This document shows positions 58,742 to 64,000 of a DNA stretch of 64,000 nt, piece after piece; position 1 is the first letter of the stretch, and each line of letters opens with the position of its first letter. The notes beneath the pieces are model-generated. The model was given only the letters and a program-made list of their open reading frames with translations. It was not told the origin of the DNA and did not search any database. The stretch spans positions 62,001 to 126,000 of the forward strand of contig CALKZY010000018.1 in assembly GCA_938002965.1 (NCBI GenBank). The letters are read 5' to 3'. Made by a program: the position numbers and the translations under genes. Source of the stretch: an uncultured Acidimicrobiales bacterium (GTDB taxonomy: Bacteria; Actinomycetota; Acidimicrobiia; Acidimicrobiales; SZUA-35).

Positions 58742-60378
58742 TTCCAACCCCTCGGCCAGGTGCCGGCGCCCGGTCCTGAGGCTGACGCGCCCGGCTGATC
58801 GCTATCTGGGACGCTGCCACTCGATTCATTGTCACGGCCAACCAGAGAAATTTGGTCTCGTATGAGCGGATCACGAGCTGCCGGACCCGGCGGGGATGTC
58901 TCGCCTTGGCGTAGCTGGGTTTCCAGGTCTAGCACTGTCTGCACCACCACTGCTTGCAGTTCATCGACGTGGCGGGCTATGGGGTCAACCTGCCAGGATG
59001 TCAGGCGTTGTACCGCCTGCTTTACCTGGCTCACGCCGGGTCGGGCCGAAGCAGCCTCGGCCCGCGGCACCGACGTCAAGGCCGCAAGTTCGGCCATAGG
59101 CGTTGACAATCCCGGAGCGCGGTAGGCCGCTGGAGCGTTGACGGATTCGGAGGGTTGAACCTCGGCCCTGATTCGAATTTGTTTCTGAATCAACTGACGA
59201 TCAGGGTGCTCAACATCGACGATCCAGTCCGAGCTATCGTCATCGATGAGTTGCCCTTCCGTCGGCGAAATGGGAAGAGGCATGCTCCCGGCCTGACGCT
59301 TCTCCACCGCATCGACGACAGCTCTCGCCATCTGGTTGACCGACGAGCAGGCAACCCCGTTAGACGGAAGCTGATCGATCAACTGCGGCAGATCTGATGA
59401 GACAATCGAGGCGTTGTAAAGTCTGGCTCGTTCAATGACGCCCGATGACCAGATTTGACGATACGGCAGTACGACGACGTCGGCTGCCGCCAACCACATA
59501 TCAAATTCAAGGTCGGAGACAAAGCGTTCGTGCAGGGTGGCCGATGAACAGTGAGCGCACATCGTCCGAAGTCCCCGTACGTAAGACTCAGTCTCCGGAT
59601 TGTCGATCCGGCCAGTTCCTACAACGTGTAGGTGTAGCGGTGGCAGGACCCCACTAATCCCACGATTCGCCGCCAATCGGGTAGCACCAGCCACTGCCTC
59701 GACAGCTCGATCGAACCCTTTGCTGTGCTGCAGGAAACCGATACAGACGAGAGCGAACTCATCGTGGGCTAGGCCAAGACGATTCTTGGCCTCAGCCCGT
59801 CCGACATCAGCTCGCTTAGCGAACGAGGCCCCGTGGGGTATGACCTCAATCCGCCCGGCGACAGATCCAAGCTCGGAAACCAGCGCCGACTTCTCAACCT
59901 CCGTGTGGACGGTTACCCGCTCGGCGGCTTTGAGGGCCAGGCGAGCGGCGTTTCGCTCCACCGGACTCTGCCGCAGCCATTCGTAGATGATCTCGTGAAA
60001 TCTCAGCTCAAGCGACGTAAGTGCGGCAACCGATGTGAGAGCGCCCCAGACCACGGCCCGTTCCGCACTAGTGCGGCAGCGACCGAACAACATGTCGGGA
60101 GCGAACTGTACGATTACCCGGTCATAGCTTCCAGCCCGAGTTGCCAGTTCTCCGGCGCCACGTGGTCCGCCGAGCGGAAGATGATGGTGAGCGGCAGACG
60201 GAGTCGGCGACAAGACCTCGACGTTATAGCCGTCGTGTCGGAGCCGTCGTAGCTCCTGTTGGGCGTAAACGCTGATTCCGTCGCGGTACGGGGCGAATGG
60301 CGTGACCATCAAGATCGAGGTTCCATCGCCTTTGGCCGACGGCCTCTTCAATCGGCGACGCAGTAATGATGCGGTCAT
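58738..60378 (-). CDS. GT4-like glycosyltransferase with long C-terminal tail
   Basis: A 546-residue protein. The N-terminal GT-B half reads SILMVTPFAPYRDGISVYAQQELRRLRHDGYNVEVL, and the C-terminal half has LVCIGFLQHSKGFDRAVEAV and a donor-side region DVVVLPYRQIWSSGVIERARLY, typical of GT4 mannosyl/galactosyltransferases. The last 170 or so residues are low-complexity and unlike the family. The ATG at 60378 has GGAGG 7 bases upstream and lies next to the previous stop, so the much longer frame is wrong. Acceptor and donor are unknown. Confidence 0.87.
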   Translation of the reverse strand: MTASLLRRRLKRPSAKGDGTSILMVTPFAPYRDGISVYAQQELRRLRHDGYNVEVLSPTPSAAHHHLPLGGPRGAGELATRAGSYDRVIVQFAPDMLFGRCRTSAERAVVWGALTSVAALTSLELRFHEIIYEWLRQSPVERNAARLALKAAERVTVHTEVEKSALVSELGSVAGRIEVIPHGASFAKRADVGRAEAKNRLGLAHDEFALVCIGFLQHSKGFDRAVEAVAGATRLAANRGISGVLPPLHLHVVGTGRIDNPETESYVRGLRTMCAHCSSATLHERFVSDLEFDMWLAAADVVVLPYRQIWSSGVIERARLYNASIVSSDLPQLIDQLPSNGVACSSVNQMARAVVDAVEKRQAGSMPLPISPTEGQLIDDDSSDWIVDVEHPDRQLIQKQIRIRAEVQPSESVNAPAAYRAPGLSTPMAELAALTSVPRAEAASARPGVSQVKQAVQRLTSWQVDPIARHVDELQAVVVQTVLDLETQLRQGETSPPGPAARDPLIRDQISLVGRDNESSGSVPDSDQPGASASGPGAGTWPRGWK

Positions 60379-60379
60379 G

Positions 60380-61708
60380 TCAGGACCTCCGGGTGTCCGT
60401 TGGTAACGCGCCGTGTGCGCCGTGTGCGCCGATCGGCGACGGCACGAGTTCCAGGTCAGCCTGACCGGGCGGAAAGAAGCGATCGAGATAGCGTTCGAGA
60501 CGGTCGAGCACCACCTCAGGTTTGTAGTTGGCTTCGACATAGGCTCGTCCAACTGTTGCCAACGACGCTGCCGCTGACGGCTCCTCAGACACGAAGCGGA
60601 GGCATTCGATCAACTCATCCTGGCCGTGATACAACAACCCGGCACCCGAGCGTTCGACATGCCACTTCACCACATCGCTGTGGCCGTTGGCCACCACCGG
60701 AGTTCTCGCCAGCATGGCTTCGAGGACTGTTCGAGAGAAGGACTCCCGTGCGCTCGGTTGCACATAGGCAGCGGCGGCGGCCATGGCGCTGTCCCTCTCG
60801 GCATCGGTTAAGAGCCCAACGTCAACAACGGCTGACTCATCACCTGTCGGGTTCCTCACCGTGCCGACGCCTGAGGTCACAAGCTTGAGCGGGCCGTCTC
60901 CGTTCCCCGGTCCGGCAAGTGCTTGGCGGCGATAGGCGGCGAAGCCCTCAAGCAGGTCGTCCCACCCCTTGCCCCATTCACGCCGACCGGCGTAGTAGAC
61001 AAACGGGCCGTCAATCCCGAACTTTCGTCTGAACAGCTCACCGTTGGAAGCGACGTCAGGCTTGACGCCGGCGCCGATGACAGCGCTGGGTTTCTGCAGA
61101 CCGTAGTCATGGCGCCCGTATATCCGGTCGGCCAGGTCTCGTTCTGGTTCGGTTAGATACAACAGGCCCGCGGCGCCGTGCATGTTGGATCGATAGACGT
61201 CGAGGTATGCCTCGGGTTCATCGTGGAGACATGGCATCAAGATCGACCGGTCAGGGTGAATTTGTGAAACGGCGTAGGTTGTCCAGAACATGTAGGGGGC
61301 GAAAATGAGGGCCCGGTAGCGATGTCCATGGTCAAATACGTGATGCCACAGCTCGGGGCAACGAAGTCCGTGGTTCGCCCACAGCTGTTGGTCTTGGACG
61401 GCGACAGCCTCACCGCGTGCAACGGCAGCTCCCAGTTGGTCCCGACGACGTGACCCCTCAACGATTGTTGGAAACCTCCTAATAGTCAGGCCGTCGAGGG
61501 TCCGAGAAGTTCCGGCACCAAAGTCGTTGGCCCAAGTGAAGTGATCTCGAGCGCAGGTTGTCAGAATCTCGACGCTGTGACCTCGGTTGACGAGACCTGA
61601 GGCCATCTCGCCGATCACTGCTTCCGCCCCTCCGACCACACCGGGCCCGTGGCGAGGAGGTACAAAGGCAATCGTGTTGGGGGCAATCGAGCTATCGGTG
61701 GTGGGCAT
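60380..61708 (-). CDS. GT4-like glycosyltransferase
   Basis: A 442-residue GT-B glycosyltransferase. The N-terminal motif FVPPRHGPGVVGGAEAVIGEMASGLVNRGHSVEILTT has the glycine loop GPGVVGGAE. The second domain has VYYAGRREWGKGWDDLLEGF and the E-x7-E segment YVQPSARESFSRTVLEAMLARTPVVANG. It shares one base with the upstream epimerase stop (TGATG) and precedes the next glycosyltransferase by one base, so the cluster is tightly coupled. Substrate unknown, though GDP-fucose made by its neighbour is a candidate donor. Confidence 0.9.
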   Translation of the reverse strand: MPTTDSSIAPNTIAFVPPRHGPGVVGGAEAVIGEMASGLVNRGHSVEILTTCARDHFTWANDFGAGTSRTLDGLTIRRFPTIVEGSRRRDQLGAAVARGEAVAVQDQQLWANHGLRCPELWHHVFDHGHRYRALIFAPYMFWTTYAVSQIHPDRSILMPCLHDEPEAYLDVYRSNMHGAAGLLYLTEPERDLADRIYGRHDYGLQKPSAVIGAGVKPDVASNGELFRRKFGIDGPFVYYAGRREWGKGWDDLLEGFAAYRRQALAGPGNGDGPLKLVTSGVGTVRNPTGDESAVVDVGLLTDAERDSAMAAAAAYVQPSARESFSRTVLEAMLARTPVVANGHSDVVKWHVERSGAGLLYHGQDELIECLRFVSEEPSAAASLATVGRAYVEANYKPEVVLDRLERYLDRFFPPGQADLELVPSPIGAHGAHGALPTDTRRS

Positions 61709-62775
61709 CAGTCACGACCTCCGACGCTCATCACGGTGCTGCGATTCTCGACCAGGTCCACGTCTGTCGGAGCGATCTCCATGCCAGTGTTGGCGGCGGC
61801 GTCCAGATTGACGGCCAGGCGTTTGCGTCGCCGCCGCACGTCTTCGTCAACGCCGAGATACCAGTCATAGGTTTGCTTCAGTCCGTCGGCCAGGTCGGTG
61901 GCCACCTGCCAACCGAGCTGCGTCAGCTGACTGGCATCAATCGCTCGTCTTGGCATTCCGTCGAGACCGTCGTGACTGAAGTCGATCTGGCAATCTGGAT
62001 ACACGACATCACGGACCAAGCCAGCCAGCTCGGCAATCGAGTGCTCAACTCCCGAGCCGATATTGATATGCCCGGGCCCCTCAAAGCGCTGCATCAAGAA
62101 GAGGCACGCATCGGCTAGGTCGTCGACGTACATAAAGTCACGGGTGGAGCTGCCCGAACCCCACAGCTCGATCCGATTGGAACCGTCCAGCTTCGCCTGA
62201 TGAAATCGGCGAATTAGCGCTGGGATGACATGACTCGACTCCGGGTCAAAGTTGTCGCCGGGTCCGTACAAGTTGGTCGGCATCGCCGCCACGAACCGAC
62301 ATCCGTACTGTTGACGGTAGAAGTCGCATAGGCGCATGCCGGCGATCTTGGCCAGGGAGTAGCCCTCGTTGGTTGGCTCCAACGGGCCGGTCAACAACGC
62401 CTGCTCTGGAATTGGTTGGGGCGACTGCCGAGGGTAAACGCAGGCACTCCCGAGATACAGAAGCTTCTCAACCCCGTGGATCCGGCTCGCCTCAATCACA
62501 TTGGCGTGAATCATCATGTTGTCGTAGAGGAACTCGGCCTGCCTGGTGGCGTTGGCTTTGATCCCACCGACGGTTCCGGCAGCCAGATAGACGTACTTCG
62601 GTTGGTGTTGGGTAAACCACTGGTCTACGTCATCTTGACGGCGCAGGTCAAGGCGCCTTCGATCCTCGACAAGCACATTGTTGTGACCCGCCCGGAGTAG
62701 AGCGCGGCAAATAGCCGAACCAACCAGACCCTGGTGGCCGGCAACATACACTGGTGCGTCGGCGTCGACAGTCAT
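61708..62775 (-). CDS. fcl: GDP-L-fucose synthase-like epimerase/reductase
   Basis: A 355-residue short-chain dehydrogenase of the GDP-fucose synthase group, which converts GDP-4-keto-6-deoxymannose to GDP-L-fucose. It has VYVAGHQGLVGSAICRAL, the Ser-Tyr-Lys set (YLGSACVYPR, GYSLAKIAGMRLCDFY), MPTNLYGPGDNF and STRDFMYVDDLADACLFLM. The first ATG of the true frame is at 62775. GGAGG lies 13 bases before it, rather far. The extra C-terminal 45 residues are not part of the family. The GDP-mannose dehydratase that would feed it is not in the window. Confidence 0.88.
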   Translation of the reverse strand: MTVDADAPVYVAGHQGLVGSAICRALLRAGHNNVLVEDRRRLDLRRQDDVDQWFTQHQPKYVYLAAGTVGGIKANATRQAEFLYDNMMIHANVIEASRIHGVEKLLYLGSACVYPRQSPQPIPEQALLTGPLEPTNEGYSLAKIAGMRLCDFYRQQYGCRFVAAMPTNLYGPGDNFDPESSHVIPALIRRFHQAKLDGSNRIELWGSGSSTRDFMYVDDLADACLFLMQRFEGPGHINIGSGVEHSIAELAGLVRDVVYPDCQIDFSHDGLDGMPRRAIDASQLTQLGWQVATDLADGLKQTYDWYLGVDEDVRRRRKRLAVNLDAAANTGMEIAPTDVDLVENRSTVMSVGGRD

Positions 62776-62969
62776 GTAGGGATACCGTCCTCCGGTACCG
62801 CCGGGTTGTGCGCATGACGTTGCCGCCGTCAGCCCGACCAACCATAGCGGCTTTAATCTGGCTCCGTTTGCATGGACTGTGTTTGTGGCCGATGTCCGTT
62901 GGGGAGATACCCCAGCGGCCCAGACTCGCTGTGCGATCCCTCTTGCTTCGACCACTGAAGCGGCGTGAG

Positions 62970-64000
62970 CTAGGACTCTTCTACCGCTCCCAGCAAACGA
63001 TGGGCCAGGCGATCCGCCGCCGCCAGATCCCCCGCTTTGGCGATAATGGAGGCCGTTTCTGCCAGCTCGGAGCGAGAAGGTTCCTCATCCAGTATGCGCT
63101 GGTGAAGTGCCTGCGCCCGGGTCTTCTCTGACTCGGCCGACCGGAAGAAGCTGGCAGCGACTGAGCGACGAGAACTCGACCCTGTATCCAAAAGGCCGAC
63201 CCAGTGCCGACGTCCCGAATCCGCGGCCGGGCGGCCCAGAATCTTGTCGTACAGCGCCTCGACGAAGGCGTCATTCGTGCCACCGGCCCTGCGATAGAAC
63301 TCGGGTGAGGCGAAAAATGACGTGCCAACGCTGTCCACTCCGAACCCAGGTGAGGCGACAAGACGGCTGCGCCAATATGCCAAGCCCACCTCGGCCGGTG
63401 ATCGACCGAACGCCCGCCGGTAGAGATCTTGGACCAGGTCACCAGCGAAGTCTTCACCACGCACCAGATCGGAGACCAAACGCCGTCCGGCGTCGACCTG
63501 GTCGGCCCCGTAAGCCGACTGCCAGAGCTCCAGTTCGGCTGGCTCAGGCGAACGATCAGCAAGCCGATCGAAGAGCAACTCAATCTCGGCAAGCACTGCT
63601 TCATCGGAAACGTCCGACGTAGAAGTGTCGGAGTTGGTAGTAGCGGAAGTCGGGTCGAGGAACTCGACGTTGAACAGGTCTGACTTGAGCCCGAACGAAC
63701 GGCGGGCATCGTCCCCCGATATGGTCCTACTCCCCGACTCAAAGTCGAGTCGGAGCTCGACCACCCGGCCACCCCACGGCCCGGCACCGTTGCGGGCTGT
63801 AACCCCAGCCCCGGTTAGTGGGCCGAGGCCGTATCGCCCCTCAAGAGAGCTTGATGTCAATGAAGCAGACCACCGATGGTTCGGGTTGATGGAAACGTCA
63901 TCGCCGTCATCGACAACTGCCGGAAAGTCGCCTCCGGCCGTGTGGCCGCCGGTTGAGGACGAAAACTCAGTGCGGGCCACCGAACCGCTGTCGTAAAGCC
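62970..64000 (-). CDS. SpoIID/LytB-domain protein with C-terminal DUF4214, partial
   Basis: About 343 residues are inside the window and the N-terminus continues past the right edge. The visible start YDSGSVARTEFSSSTGGHTAGG, PAVVDDGDDVSINPNHRWS and DDARRSFGLKSDLFNVEF is the end of a SpoIID/LytB peptidoglycan lytic domain. It is followed by a DUF4214-type region of repeated helices (FAGDLVQDLYRRAFGRSPAEVGLAYWRSRL, FVEALYDKILGRPAADSGRRHWVGLLDTG). DUF4214 is found in secreted, often wall-linked proteins. The nearby GTG at 63980 is not the start, because the coding frame continues. A cell-wall remodelling role is likely. Confidence 0.82.
   Translation of the reverse strand, partial: LYDSGSVARTEFSSSTGGHTAGGDFPAVVDDGDDVSINPNHRWSASLTSSSLEGRYGLGPLTGAGVTARNGAGPWGGRVVELRLDFESGSRTISGDDARRSFGLKSDLFNVEFLDPTSATTNSDTSTSDVSDEAVLAEIELLFDRLADRSPEPAELELWQSAYGADQVDAGRRLVSDLVRGEDFAGDLVQDLYRRAFGRSPAEVGLAYWRSRLVASPGFGVDSVGTSFFASPEFYRRAGGTNDAFVEALYDKILGRPAADSGRRHWVGLLDTGSSSRRSVAASFFRSAESEKTRAQALHQRILDEEPSRSELAETASIIAKAGDLAAADRLAHRLLGAVEES

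Overview
The window is a dense, moderately high-GC chromosomal segment of a free-living actinobacterium, most likely of the class Acidimicrobiia. This is inferred from actinobacterial gene content and order (mycothiol ligase MshC, phosphatidylinositol mannoside genes, an InhA-type enoyl reductase, an LpdA-type flavoprotein) combined with a queuosine pair (tgt, queA) that mycobacteria lack. There are no tRNA or rRNA genes, insertion sequences, prophage genes or CRISPR arrays. No gap between supported genes exceeds about 220 bases.

Positions 1 to 36000 are a conserved housekeeping block read mostly on the minus strand. From right to left it runs mshC, plsC, thrS, HIT hydrolase, membrane protein, pgsA, patA, pimA, an M48-like protein and a DUF3048 lipoprotein, pdxS, pdxT, yebC, ruvC, ruvA, ruvB, queA, tgt, yajC, secD, secF, relA, hisS, aspS, rarA, a DUF948 protein, a small basic protein, alaS, ruvX and mltG. 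From memory, this order largely matches the thrS to mltG region of the Mycobacterium tuberculosis chromosome, with queA-tgt inserted between ruvB and yajC. Two plus-strand islands interrupt it: an acidic membrane-anchored protein at 6 kb and an ABC-2 transporter at 21 to 23 kb. Many junctions are 4-base ATGA or GTGA overlaps, so translation is coupled along long operons.

Positions 36000 to 49400 hold inhA/fabI, two coiled-coil M23 peptidoglycan hydrolases flanking a pair of CNNM/CBS membrane proteins, birA divergent from a biotin carboxylase/BCCP fusion, a CPA1 Na+/H+ antiporter, and an LpdA-like flavoprotein. Positions 49500 to 64000 hold surface-polysaccharide genes (sulfotransferase-like, GT2, two GT4, rmlA, rmlC, rmlB, a GDP-fucose synthase-like epimerase), a methylmalonyl-CoA mutase with its MeaB chaperone, and a SpoIID/DUF4214 protein cut by the right edge.

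The most interesting signals are: (1) a repeated promoter architecture in which a TANNNT -10 hexamer lies 6 or 7 bases before the start codon of operon-leading genes, implying leaderless mRNAs; (2) birA and accC diverging from one near-palindromic -10 element, with start codons 18 bases apart; (3) a tRNA-guanine transglycosylase that has lost all three zinc-binding cysteines; (4) an M48-family protein that has lost its HExxH motif; (5) an Asp-Ala hexanucleotide repeat inserted in SecD, and other in-frame microsatellites.
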